Shown one piece after another: positions 1 through 7,247 of a DNA stretch of 23,551 nt (positions within the stretch are counted from its first letter, which is position 1; each line of letters opens with the position of its first letter). The notes beneath the pieces were generated by a model that worked only from the letters and a program-made list of their open reading frames with translations, was not told where the DNA came from and did no database searches. This DNA is from a virus. A program made the translations under genes and the position numbers. The stretch is from the IMG/VR virus record IMGVR_UViG_3300042397_000536, positions 1 to 23,551 of that record. One strand, written 5' to 3'.

Positions 1-8
1 AACATAAT

Positions 9-695
9 ATGACAGGCGTAACAGCATTAATGACCAGTTATGGCGGAAGCTCACTGCCAACTTTGGTATACGATTTAGATGCGGCTAACTTTGCAGCAGT
101 ACCAACTAACGGCATAACAGTCAATGGATTTACATTAACCGTAGCAAATGCTGGCGGCAGTATCACTTGGCAATCTTCCAACGGTGGGGTGTTTAGAAAA
201 AGCAACAACGTGGGCACTGATGTTATCTATGGTGGTCCTAACTATGTTACCGGACAAAGTTACACAGTGTTCATGGCCTACAAACGCATAGCAACTGCTG
301 ATGGTAGATTATTGAACACACAAAGCGAAGCCAGCAAAGACTGGCTCATGGGCCTGTACAACGGCCACGACCAAACATTCTATCCGAACTTTGCAGTTAA
401 CCTGCCGTCATCGGGTGCTGATCTCTTCTGGCATCTTGATTGGGCTACTTGGAACACTTCAACAGGTCTAGGACAACTATATTCTGCAACCAGTTCCTCG
501 CCGACAGGCGTGTTATTTTCTGCAACCAATGCCGGTGGCGGAGGTTTCGATCAGTTGCGATTGTTCAGTCGTTCATCAGGCAGTGAAGTACAAACAGCTG
601 ATATAGGATTTATCAAAGTCTATAACGGTGTGTTAACTCTGGCCAACGTTCAGTCGCTGTATACCACATATCGAGCAAGATTTGGATACCCATAA
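9..695 (+). CDS. Lectin-like (ConA/LamG-type) tail adhesin, possibly the 3' end of a longer gene
   Basis: The 228-residue product is rich in Gly, Ser, Thr and aromatic residues and has the alternating pattern of a beta-sandwich. It opens with a YDLDAANF segment, and the C-terminus (IGFIKVYNGVL ... YRARFGYP) resembles the last strands and helix of concanavalin A/LamG-like domains that end many phage tail fibres and adhesins. The role would be host surface glycan recognition at the fibre tip. The frame is open to the left edge of the window and no ribosome binding site is visible in the eight upstream bases, so the ATG at 9 may be internal to a larger fibre gene. The downstream genes are also tail-type. 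The domain call is pattern recognition, not a search result. Confidence 0.6.
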   Translation: MTGVTALMTSYGGSSLPTLVYDLDAANFAAVPTNGITVNGFTLTVANAGGSITWQSSNGGVFRKSNNVGTDVIYGGPNYVTGQSYTVFMAYKRIATADGRLLNTQSEASKDWLMGLYNGHDQTFYPNFAVNLPSSGADLFWHLDWATWNTSTGLGQLYSATSSSPTGVLFSATNAGGGGFDQLRLFSRSSGSEVQTADIGFIKVYNGVLTLANVQSLYTTYRARFGYP

Positions 696-698
696 AAC

Positions 699-706
699 GG
701 TAAATA
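699..706 (+). promoter_or_regulatory. Possible variant late promoter (GGTAAATA)
   Basis: The octamer GGTAAATA lies between the adhesin and the next tail gene, 18 bases before the ATG at 725. It differs by one base from the GATAAATA octamer found before other late-type genes here. T4 late promoters are known to consist mainly of a TATAAATA -10 element. A match this short and variant is weak on its own. Confidence 0.3.
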
Positions 707-724
707 TACTAAAGAGAGCGCATT

Positions 725-1300
725 ATGACAATTCAAACAATTAATATCGGCAATGTGGTAAATGATGGCCTAGGCGATGATCTACGCACCGCGTTTCAAA
801 AGGTAAATGCCAACTTCTCAGATTTATCTACACAGCTGACTATCACTGCTACCAACGTCAACGACACTGGCGTGGGCGTGTTTAAAGAAAAGGCTGGCAC
901 AGAACTGAGATTTAAAAAACTAGTCAGCGGTACTAAAATGCTGCTCACTGACACTGACACTAGTATAATTGTCAACAACACCGCTCCAGATGCGTTTATA
1001 AGAATAGACACAGATGCTGGTGTCATGTTAGCCAGCACACATCAACAAATCACCATGGCGGGTACTGCGGCGCCGGGTTCTACCACTAGTAGAAAAGACA
1101 TCGAAGTCACTGCATTTGGCTCCACAATTAGTTTCAAAACCATTATCCCTGTCACAGACATACTAGAGTCCTACGATTTTGGTGCTATCACTGGCACACT
1201 CAATAACTCCATGCAGGCTCTGTTTGCAGTATCTAACATAGACTTTGGCACCATTACTCTGCCAGGTAGATTTGATCTAGACTGCGGCACAATTGTCTAA
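725..1300 (+). CDS. Tail fibre/baseplate-associated structural protein with N-terminal docking motif
   Basis: This is a 191-residue protein. Residues about 5-35 carry the pattern IGNVVNDGLGDDLRTAFQKV followed by NANFSDL, a motif common at the N-terminus of tail fibre and baseplate-attached proteins of T4-like phages. The rest is Thr/Ile/Val-rich beta structure without a recognisable enzyme motif. An AAAGAGAG purine stretch precedes the ATG. The gene sits between a lectin-like gene and the large Ig-like protein, which supports a virion role. A second protein with a related N-terminus starts at 3784. The exact structural position is unknown. Confidence 0.6.
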   Translation: MTIQTINIGNVVNDGLGDDLRTAFQKVNANFSDLSTQLTITATNVNDTGVGVFKEKAGTELRFKKLVSGTKMLLTDTDTSIIVNNTAPDAFIRIDTDAGVMLASTHQQITMAGTAAPGSTTSRKDIEVTAFGSTISFKTIIPVTDILESYDFGAITGTLNNSMQALFAVSNIDFGTITLPGRFDLDCGTIV

Positions 1301-1312
1301 GGCGAAATCCAG

Positions 1313-3787
1313 ATGATAACCTGGATCACCCCAGCTGGCAGCCTAGGCATACTCACCGAACGCATCATCGTTGATCTGCAGTTATCGGCTACCAGCGATC
1401 TAGGCACAGTCACCATGACACTGTTGGCAGGTGTCCTGCCTAGAGGTCTTAGACTCAGCGATAACTCAATCAAAGGTTCGCCTACTGAGGTCAAGGTCTA
1501 CACCACCAGTAAATTTGTGATCCGAGCTTCTGACGGTGTGGACCTAGAAGACCGCACCTTTAGTCTGGCAGTGGACGGATCGGATGCTCCAATATGGTTA
1601 ACACAAGAAGGATTTCTTAACATAGGTCCTGCGGAAGCCTACTTTGTCTTAGACAATGCACAGGTAAACTTTCAATTAGAAGTCGCTGACACAGATTTAA
1701 TCGCCGGTGATCAGTTGGAATTTTATCTAGTACCTAACGGCGGACTACTACCTCCAGGGTTGTCCCTAAGCCGAACGGGAGTAATTTCTGGTTTCACTGA
1801 TCCTATATTTGCTTTAGAATATCTCCGAGATGCATCTGGAGGCTACGACACAGCACCCTTGGATGTAGCTCCATTAGATTTCGTTGAGGCTAGATCCAAC
1901 GGGTTTGATACCTTTGTCTATGATTCACAATATTTTGACTATAACGAACCTAGCCAAACGCCGAGACGACTCAGCAGAATCTACACATTTATTGTAGCAG
2001 TCACTGACGGTGTACATACAGAAACTAGATTGTTTAAGATCTATGTGGTAACTGAAGAATTTTTACAGGCAGATAACTCCATTGTACAGGTCGATACCAA
2101 TCTGTTTACATCAGATGCTAATAGCAATCGAACTCCTATATGGATTACTGAAAGTGATCTTGGGCGATTCCGAGCCAACAATTACGTAACTATTTTTCTA
2201 GATGTCTATGATCCTCCTACTTTGACTGGAACTATAACATATTTTCTATTACCCACTAACGCAGACGGATCACTAAGTCAACTTCCTCCAGGCATGGCTC
2301 TAGACAGTGTCACTGGAGAAATAGCGGGACGTGTGCCCTATCAGGCCAGAGTATCAAGAACTTATAACTTTACTATGCGGGCTGCTAATTTTACCAGCAC
2401 CTTGGCCTATTCTAATTATACACTTAAAGGCACATGGAACAACAGCACCGCCTATCTAGTCAATGAAGCTGTGATATATCTAGGACTGATCTATATCTGT
2501 ACTGTGGCACATCGCAATCGACTGCCTACAGATATAGAATTCTGGATCGCGGGGGTTTCAACCGCTGACAAACAGTTCACCGTGGAAATAGTAGGCGAAA
2601 TTGACAGCGCAGTAGCATGGATCACCGACAGTGATCTCGGAACTATCAAACCTAACCAACCCAGTCAAAAATATGTTCAAGCAGAAACACTGCTGTATGG
2701 TGGTAGGGTAGGTTATGAATTTGTATCAGGTACACTGCCACCGGGACTGACATTTGTGCCTACGGGGGATATCCAAGGCAAGGTCAAACAGTTCGCAGAC
2801 GATGCTGGTCCAGGGCTGACCAGATTCTACGAACGTGTAGATAGTCTAGCACCTGCAGAGGACAGTTCTACCTTGAGTAAAGATTTCACCGGTGCATTCG
2901 ACGGCGGTGTAACAGGATTTGACAAAAAGTTTACATTCACTATACGAGCTCGAGACAGTGTTAATTTCGCTACTCTTAACAGAACTTTTAGTATAACAGT
3001 TGTAGCAGAAAACACTAAAACATTCGCTAATCTATATGTTAAAGCCTTTCAGACCAAGAGCAAAAGACTAGCCTGGTATAATTTTATCACAGACGTAACT
3101 ATTTTCCAACCTAGTGATTTGTATAGATACGGTGATTCAAATTTTGGTGTGCAGACCGCATTACAGATCTTGGTATATGCAGGTATAGAAAGTGTCGAAG
3201 CTGTTCGATATGTACAGAGCATGAGCAGAAATCACTATCGCAAGAGATTACAATTCGGGGATCTAGGTGTGGCAAAAGCCAAAGATCAACAAACTCAAGA
3301 AACTATATATGAAGTTATCTATGTCAACATTGTTGATCCTTTAGAAAAAGATAGTCGTAGTATCAGCGGCACAGTAAATTTACCTAACAACATTAATAGT
3401 CCTGTTCTGATCAGCTACGACAGCATAAAAATTGACAGTGATATACCATTAGTCAGTGACCGAGATCATCAAAGAATATTTCCAAATAGTTTAAAAAATA
3501 TGCGTAGGCGTATGGCCGACACTGGTGCTAATGATCGTGAATTTTTACCTCTCTGGATGCGTAGCATACAGGATACCGGATCATACGAATCTGGTTATGT
3601 GAAAGCTCTACCCCTGTGTTACTGCAATCCCGGCACAGCAATCAATGTTTTGGCCAGAATTCGAGCTAGTGGTTTTGATTTTAAAACCATCGATTTCGTA
3701 GCAGATAGATACGTCATAGATATTATAGACGGAGAAATAGAGGATAAATACCTTGCATTTCCGCAACGTGGAGAAAAATTACCTTGA
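1313..3787 (+). CDS. Large tail/baseplate protein with Ig-like (He_PIG-type) repeats and a chitin-binding-like module
   Basis: The 824-residue protein has at least four segments with the putative-Ig signature LPxGLxL...TGxIxG: near residues 40-60 (divergent), 145-160, 325-345 and 480-495. Each is followed by an IRA(S/R)DG- or FTMRA-like strand. Residues about 373-413 (GTWNNSTAYLVNEAVIY ... FWIAG) resemble a CBM5/12-type carbohydrate-binding module, with the usual W-xxx-TAY, V-Y and FW positions. The last 250 residues form a separate domain containing SLKNMRRRM, LPLWM and a DFVADRYVID end. I associate this type of end with baseplate or fibre proteins of aquatic T4-like phages. The likely role is a virion spike, fibre or baseplate protein with saccharide-binding capacity. 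Its stop overlaps the next start (TTGA). Confidence 0.65.
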   Translation: MITWITPAGSLGILTERIIVDLQLSATSDLGTVTMTLLAGVLPRGLRLSDNSIKGSPTEVKVYTTSKFVIRASDGVDLEDRTFSLAVDGSDAPIWLTQEGFLNIGPAEAYFVLDNAQVNFQLEVADTDLIAGDQLEFYLVPNGGLLPPGLSLSRTGVISGFTDPIFALEYLRDASGGYDTAPLDVAPLDFVEARSNGFDTFVYDSQYFDYNEPSQTPRRLSRIYTFIVAVTDGVHTETRLFKIYVVTEEFLQADNSIVQVDTNLFTSDANSNRTPIWITESDLGRFRANNYVTIFLDVYDPPTLTGTITYFLLPTNADGSLSQLPPGMALDSVTGEIAGRVPYQARVSRTYNFTMRAANFTSTLAYSNYTLKGTWNNSTAYLVNEAVIYLGLIYICTVAHRNRLPTDIEFWIAGVSTADKQFTVEIVGEIDSAVAWITDSDLGTIKPNQPSQKYVQAETLLYGGRVGYEFVSGTLPPGLTFVPTGDIQGKVKQFADDAGPGLTRFYERVDSLAPAEDSSTLSKDFTGAFDGGVTGFDKKFTFTIRARDSVNFATLNRTFSITVVAENTKTFANLYVKAFQTKSKRLAWYNFITDVTIFQPSDLYRYGDSNFGVQTALQILVYAGIESVEAVRYVQSMSRNHYRKRLQFGDLGVAKAKDQQTQETIYEVIYVNIVDPLEKDSRSISGTVNLPNNINSPVLISYDSIKIDSDIPLVSDRDHQRIFPNSLKNMRRRMADTGANDREFLPLWMRSIQDTGSYESGYVKALPLCYCNPGTAINVLARIRASGFDFKTIDFVADRYVIDIIDGEIEDKYLAFPQRGEKLP
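3743..3750 (+). promoter_or_regulatory. Candidate late promoter (GATAAATA)
   Basis: GATAAATAC lies inside the 3' end of the 824-residue gene, 33 bases before the TTG start at 3784. The same octamer precedes genes at 8649, 16984 and 21254 at similar distances (14-32 bases). The T4 late -10 element is TATAAATA. Because it also encodes residues Asp-Lys-Tyr, a chance occurrence is possible. Confidence 0.4.
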
Positions 3788-4365
3788 CAAGCCTTATTAA
3801 TTTCGCAGCAATAAATGAAAACTTTCCTGTAGCTGGACAGGATAACGACACACAGGTGTTCAGAGATAACTTCGACACCATTAAAACCAACTTTTCAGCA
3901 GCCAAAACTGAAATTGAAGATCTACAGGATAACGTGGCCCGTACCGACATTGACAGTGATTTTAACTACAATGTGGCCACTGCTATTACTCTGCAAGACG
4001 CATACTTTCGTAAAAAAGATTATGGTGCTACAATAGTAGTAGGAACACAGGAGGTCAGTTTCAAGCAGGCCATGTATCACATCATAAAGTTTGGTACTAA
4101 CTGTGCTATTGAATTAATAGAGTTTCCTACTGCTGCGGTAGATGTAACCGGGCTTGGACAGGTGGGTAAAGCTACTCTTGAACTCTACGGCGATGGCACC
4201 GCAAGGACCATCACATTCACTCTAACAGGTAGTACTGTGTTGAAAAAGTCCCCAGGATTTCCTGGCAGTCTCACTGTAACTTCTGCTACTAATCCTGTGA
4301 TCATCGAAGTTTGGCAACACAGCGAAGACATTATATTTCTTAACTATCTAGGCGCATACAGCTAA
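3784..4365 (+). CDS. Tail fibre/baseplate-associated structural protein (TTG start)
   Basis: This is a 193-residue protein beginning at TTG, which overlaps the stop of the upstream gene as TTGA. No in-frame ATG occurs early, so the TTG start is preferred. The N-terminal 45 residues (NENFPVAGQDNDTQVFRDNF ... KTNFSAAKTEIEDLQ) match the layout of the docking motif in the 191-residue protein at 725: a GxxxDTQxFRxNF core and then a short coiled coil. The C-terminal half is Thr/Val-rich beta structure ending in FLNYLGAYS. A role as a tail-attached virion protein is likely from motif and context. No enzyme motif is seen. Confidence 0.55.
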   Translation: MTSLINFAAINENFPVAGQDNDTQVFRDNFDTIKTNFSAAKTEIEDLQDNVARTDIDSDFNYNVATAITLQDAYFRKKDYGATIVVGTQEVSFKQAMYHIIKFGTNCAIELIEFPTAAVDVTGLGQVGKATLELYGDGTARTITFTLTGSTVLKKSPGFPGSLTVTSATNPVIIEVWQHSEDIIFLNYLGAYS

Positions 4366-4595
4366 TGTTTCACCCTCTAGAAAGTGATTTGAGCCTGCTA
4401 AAAGATCAGGATGTGGAAAACAAACTGATCGAATTGAACAAAAAATACCACGCAGCGGCCCGTTTGGGTAGTAGAGATCTCTTGACACAGCTATCAACTT
4501 TCATTACAATATATAGACAGGAACTTGCTAAAAGGCATGCAGAAAAAATGAAAAGCACAGATAGCGATCTAGGTCAATTGATCAATGTTGATTAA
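4365..4595 (+). CDS. Small alpha-helical protein of unknown function
   Basis: This is a 76-residue charged protein, predicted mainly helical (DVENKLIELNKKYHAAARL ... YRQELAKRHAEKM). It starts at an ATG overlapping the upstream TAA (TAATG) and runs 11 bases into the next gene, so all three are probably translationally coupled. I do not recognise a family. It sits at the border between the tail genes and the replication/chaperone block, and a near-consensus sigma70 promoter lies inside it. Confidence 0.6.
   Translation: MFHPLESDLSLLKDQDVENKLIELNKKYHAAARLGSRDLLTQLSTFITIYRQELAKRHAEKMKSTDSDLGQLINVD
4482..4510 (+). promoter_or_regulatory. Sigma70-type promoter inside the 76-residue gene
   Basis: A perfect -35 (TTGACA, 4482-4487) is followed after exactly 17 bases by TACAAT (4505-4510), a 5/6 match to the -10 consensus. 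The transcript would begin near 4517, about 70 bases before the DnaE-like gene. That would start the block running to 7731 independently of tail-gene transcription. The other two strong promoters in this window (12686, 22161) also have 17-base spacers. Confidence 0.6.
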
Positions 4596-5058
4596 TAACT
4601 CCACTGAACAACTGATACAAGGTATTCTCAGACACGGTCCGGATATACTGGAACATTGTCAAACTTCTGATGATCTAAGTCAATACATAGGTCAACTGCA
4701 AAAAGAACATCTGCATTATCCGATTCCCCCAAAAGATATCGATCCAACACATTGGTTTATTCCCAACGATTACTGCCCTAATTTGGTAGAATTTCTTTAC
4801 GGCGAATGCACTACTGACGAACAAAGAGATAGGGTATCGCAAGAACTAGAACTGTTTATATCAAACGATATGTATGATGTATTATATGTTATGAAATATA
4901 TAGTAGATACTCTTAGAGCTAATAACATCATATGGGGAGTAGGCCGTGGATCTAGTGTGGCCAGTTATGTGCTTCATATCATAGGGGTGCATAAGATAGA
5001 CCCGATTAAATACAACATACCAATAGAAGAATTCTTTAAGGAGAAACAAAATGGGTAG
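4585..5058 (+). CDS. Short DnaE-like protein (fragment of bacterial DNA polymerase III alpha core)
   Basis: The 157-residue product matches a small internal stretch of DnaE. Its EQRDRVSQELELF segment and the aromatic helix around YVMKYIVDTLRANNI lead into GVGRGSSVASY (118-128) and IDPIKYN (138-144). These correspond to the GPGRGSGAGS and DLDPLEF-type motifs of the DnaE palm region. The protein stops after IEEFFKE, just where DnaE continues into its catalytic aspartate motif (PDxDxDF), so the catalytic acids are absent. There is no PHP domain, tau-binding region or beta-binding region. It cannot be a polymerase. It may be a decoy, a nucleotide- or primer-binding factor, or a host replisome modulator (inference). 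It overlaps both neighbours and lies in the early-type block. Confidence 0.7.
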   Translation: MLINNSTEQLIQGILRHGPDILEHCQTSDDLSQYIGQLQKEHLHYPIPPKDIDPTHWFIPNDYCPNLVEFLYGECTTDEQRDRVSQELELFISNDMYDVLYVMKYIVDTLRANNIIWGVGRGSSVASYVLHIIGVHKIDPIKYNIPIEEFFKEKQNG

Positions 5059-5281
5059 AACATATACCAGTGTAAGAGGCAAAGAAATTGACATGGAGAA
5101 ATTATCTCTACGTAATGAAAAAACACCTGCTGTAGGGAATATGCGAGTAAATGCTCGTGGTGATGAGCTAGGTGAAGGTGGTAAAATTATACGAACCAGA
5201 GAGCAGGTCCTTCAGGATTTCTATGCGCAGAATCCCAGTGCTCAGCATGAAGAAGTAGCAGTACGTGGTAATAAAAAGTAA
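5051..5281 (+). CDS. Small conserved-looking hydrophilic protein, unknown function
   Basis: This is a 76-residue hydrophilic protein with a strong AAGGAG Shine-Dalgarno six bases before the ATG. It overlaps the end of the DnaE-like gene by 8 bases. The central segment MRVNARGDELGEGGKIIRTR followed by an E-QVL-DFYAQNP helix resembles small hypothetical proteins of aquatic T4-like phages. I cannot name a domain. No membrane segment or cysteine is present. Confidence 0.6.
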   Translation: MGRTYTSVRGKEIDMEKLSLRNEKTPAVGNMRVNARGDELGEGGKIIRTREQVLQDFYAQNPSAQHEEVAVRGNKK

Positions 5282-5284
5282 TCC

Positions 5285-5707
5285 ATGACTACATCATTCG
5301 AAGCACGAAAAATGCAGGTCCGACCGTTGAGCCAAGACATATTGGTGCACGGTATGGACATGGGGGAGCAGACAACTGCTGCAGGTATAGTGATCCACAG
5401 CGACGATGGCAAAGCTCATGGTGTTAAACCACGCTGGGCACAGGTCTATAAAGTAGGTGCTAGTTGTAAACTGGATGTTGAGCCAGGTCAATGGATACTG
5501 ATTGAACACGGTCGCTGGACCCGCAAGATCAAGATCGACGACGGTGAAAGCGTCAAAGAAGTCCAGAAAGTTGAAGTTTCTGCTGTGATAGCTGTCACAG
5601 ATCAAAAGCCCAATGATTTCTATATAGGTCAAGAATTCTCCAATGGATCTAGCATGAACATCAGTCCGCAAGATTTCCTACCTGGAAACATGTCCAAGAT
5701 CAGCTAA
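5285..5707 (+). CDS. GroES/gp31-like cochaperonin
   Basis: The 140-residue product aligns by eye with GroES: VRPLSQDILVHG at 12-23, a mobile-loop equivalent at 25-37 (MGEQTTAAGIVI, compare the GGIVL of GroES), AQVYKVG at 52-58, and the DVEPGQWILIEHG strand at 64-76. Cochaperonins cap the host GroEL. T4 gp31 replaces GroES so that the major capsid protein can fold in an enlarged cage. The C-terminus is longer than in GroES (about 97 residues) and gp31 (111). The conserved hydrophobic IVI tripeptide suggests that GroEL binding is retained. The stop overlaps the next ATG (TAATG). Confidence 0.8.
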   Translation: MTTSFEARKMQVRPLSQDILVHGMDMGEQTTAAGIVIHSDDGKAHGVKPRWAQVYKVGASCKLDVEPGQWILIEHGRWTRKIKIDDGESVKEVQKVEVSAVIAVTDQKPNDFYIGQEFSNGSSMNISPQDFLPGNMSKIS

Positions 5708-5946
5708 TGGGTTTCCGTAAAAGTTGGGACGTGGCAGATATATCAACTCAACTGCATTCTCTGGCCAGAGAATGCAGCAGTCCCTACAACGACGGATTCA
5801 CTGCCTTCTATGCCAAGCAGGATCTATATCAAATTAAATCTATCGTAGACACTGCGTTGGCAGAATCTCCAGACTTTGGTGATTTGGAGAAGGACTGGTT
5901 GCAGGAACAGGAAAAAAAGCGTATCATTAAGATATTAAAGTCTTAA
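5707..5946 (+). CDS. Small protein of unknown function
   Basis: This is a 79-residue protein translationally coupled to the GroES-like gene (TAATG). It is predicted mostly helical (ISTQLHSLARECSSPYND ... LYQIKSIVDTALAES ... KDWLQEQEKKRIIKILKS). I do not recognise a family. The neighbours are cochaperonin and nucleotide-metabolism genes in the same tight block. Confidence 0.6.
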   Translation: MGFRKSWDVADISTQLHSLARECSSPYNDGFTAFYAKQDLYQIKSIVDTALAESPDFGDLEKDWLQEQEKKRIIKILKS

Positions 5947-5955
5947 GGAGATACT

Positions 5956-6327
5956 ATGACTAACCCCTTTCGCGATCAAGCGAAATTCATGACTGCCTGT
6001 GATCAAACTGTAGACAGTTGGAACCATAGTCAGTTTAATCTCTACGTTAATTTAATTGACGAAGAAGCTGAAGAATTAAAAGAAGCGATCAATAACTGCG
6101 ACAGTGTTGAAATATTAGATGCACTAACTGACATCTTGGTGGTCACTATCGGTGCCATTCACTCAATGGGAGCAGATGCAGAAGGTGCATGGAAAGAAGT
6201 TATGCAAACAAATTTCGCTAAAATTGATCATGAAACCGGAAAGGTTCGCAAGCGTGAAGATGGCAAAGTACTAAAGCCATTAGGGTGGATTCCTCCTAAT
6301 CTCAAAGAATTTGTGGAGAAAAAATGA
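5956..6327 (+). CDS. MazG-type nucleoside triphosphate pyrophosphohydrolase
   Basis: The 123-residue all-alpha protein has the metal-binding layout of the MazG/dUTPase-2 superfamily: EExxE at E36-E37-E40 and ExxD at E52-D55 with a further D59. This would hydrolyse (d)NTPs to monophosphate and pyrophosphate with Mg2+. A C-terminal KVRKREDGKVLKP segment resembles the tail of phage MazG-like proteins. Known phage homologues were proposed to adjust nucleotide pools or ppGpp, but the substrate cannot be read from sequence. A strong AAGGAG lies 5 bases before the ATG. The stop overlaps the clamp-loader start (ATGA). Confidence 0.8.
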   Translation: MTNPFRDQAKFMTACDQTVDSWNHSQFNLYVNLIDEEAEELKEAINNCDSVEILDALTDILVVTIGAIHSMGADAEGAWKEVMQTNFAKIDHETGKVRKREDGKVLKPLGWIPPNLKEFVEKK

Positions 6328-7247
6328 AAGAACTATGGGTAGAGAAATATCGTCCGAAAAAAATCAGTGAATACGTTTGGCGTGATGATAATCAACGCAA
6401 GCAGGTAGAAGCATGGATTCGAGAAAAAAGCATTCCCCATCTGCTGTTAAGTGGTACTCCTGGCATAGGCAAAACCACTATGGCCAAACTGTTGATCAGT
6501 GAGATCGGTATCGAGGACTATGATGTTCTAGAAATCAATGCCAGTCGTGAGCGTGGAATAGATCTCATGAAAGAAAAGATCACAAATTTTGTCAGCATGA
6601 TTCCCTTTGGTCCTTTCAAAGTGGTCTTGCTGGATGAAGCGGATCGACTGACACCGTTTGCGCAGGATGCTCTCAAAGGTGTTATGGAAGAGTATTCTAA
6701 CTTCAGTAGATTTATATTGACCTGTAATACTCCCAATATGATCGTTCCTGCGATTCACAGTCGTTGCCAACAGTTTCATTTTACTAAACTGGATCAAACT
6801 GAATACACAGCTAGAGCTGCCACTGTGTTGGTTGAAGAAGGCATAGACTTTGATCTCGACACCTTAGACAACTATGTCAAGGTGGCCTATCCTGATCTTC
6901 GCAAATGTCTCAACCTTCTGCAACAGCATTCCACGCAAGGCAAACTAACCATGCCTAGCGAAAGCGATACAGGTACCCTGGAATGGAAGTTTGACATGGT
7001 AGAACTGTTTAAGGCTGGCAAGATCACAGAAGCTCGTAAGATGTTGTGTGGCAAGATACAGGCTGATGAAATGATCGAAGTATATCGTTGGCTGTATATG
7101 AATCTTGAGATCTTTGGTGCTGAGGAAAATCAAGATAAAGCAGTGCTGTTAATCAAACAGGGACTGATAGATCATGTAGTGTGTGCCGACAGCGAAATCA
7201 ATCTATCTGCTACATTGATCAAACTTTCTAAACTAAATGTCAGATGA
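6324..7247 (+). CDS. 44: Sliding-clamp loader large subunit (T4 gp44-like AAA+ ATPase)
   Basis: This is a 307-residue RFC-small-subunit-type AAA+ protein, close to the 319 residues of T4 gp44. It starts with WVEKYRPKKISEYVW (the RFC box WxEKYRP). Walker A is GTPGIGKTT (44-52), Walker B VVLLDEAD (100-107), sensor 1 ILTCNTPN (131-138), and the SRC motif (146-148) carries the trans-acting arginine finger. It would load the sliding clamp onto primer-template DNA for the gp43-like polymerase whose gene starts at 22852. The expected gp62 partner is not seen next to it. The start is fixed by the RFC box and by GGAG before the ATG. Confidence 0.9.
   Translation: MKELWVEKYRPKKISEYVWRDDNQRKQVEAWIREKSIPHLLLSGTPGIGKTTMAKLLISEIGIEDYDVLEINASRERGIDLMKEKITNFVSMIPFGPFKVVLLDEADRLTPFAQDALKGVMEEYSNFSRFILTCNTPNMIVPAIHSRCQQFHFTKLDQTEYTARAATVLVEEGIDFDLDTLDNYVKVAYPDLRKCLNLLQQHSTQGKLTMPSESDTGTLEWKFDMVELFKAGKITEARKMLCGKIQADEMIEVYRWLYMNLEIFGAEENQDKAVLLIKQGLIDHVVCADSEINLSATLIKLSKLNVR

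Noticed and set aside
3784-3789. TTGACA as a sigma70 -35 box
   Set aside because: It is the TTG start of a tail gene, and no acceptable -10 lies 16-18 bases downstream.
5088-5116. TTGACA with CGTAAT at 17 bases inside the small 76-residue gene
   Set aside because: The -10 lacks the first T and A that matter most; it is much weaker than the three promoters reported.
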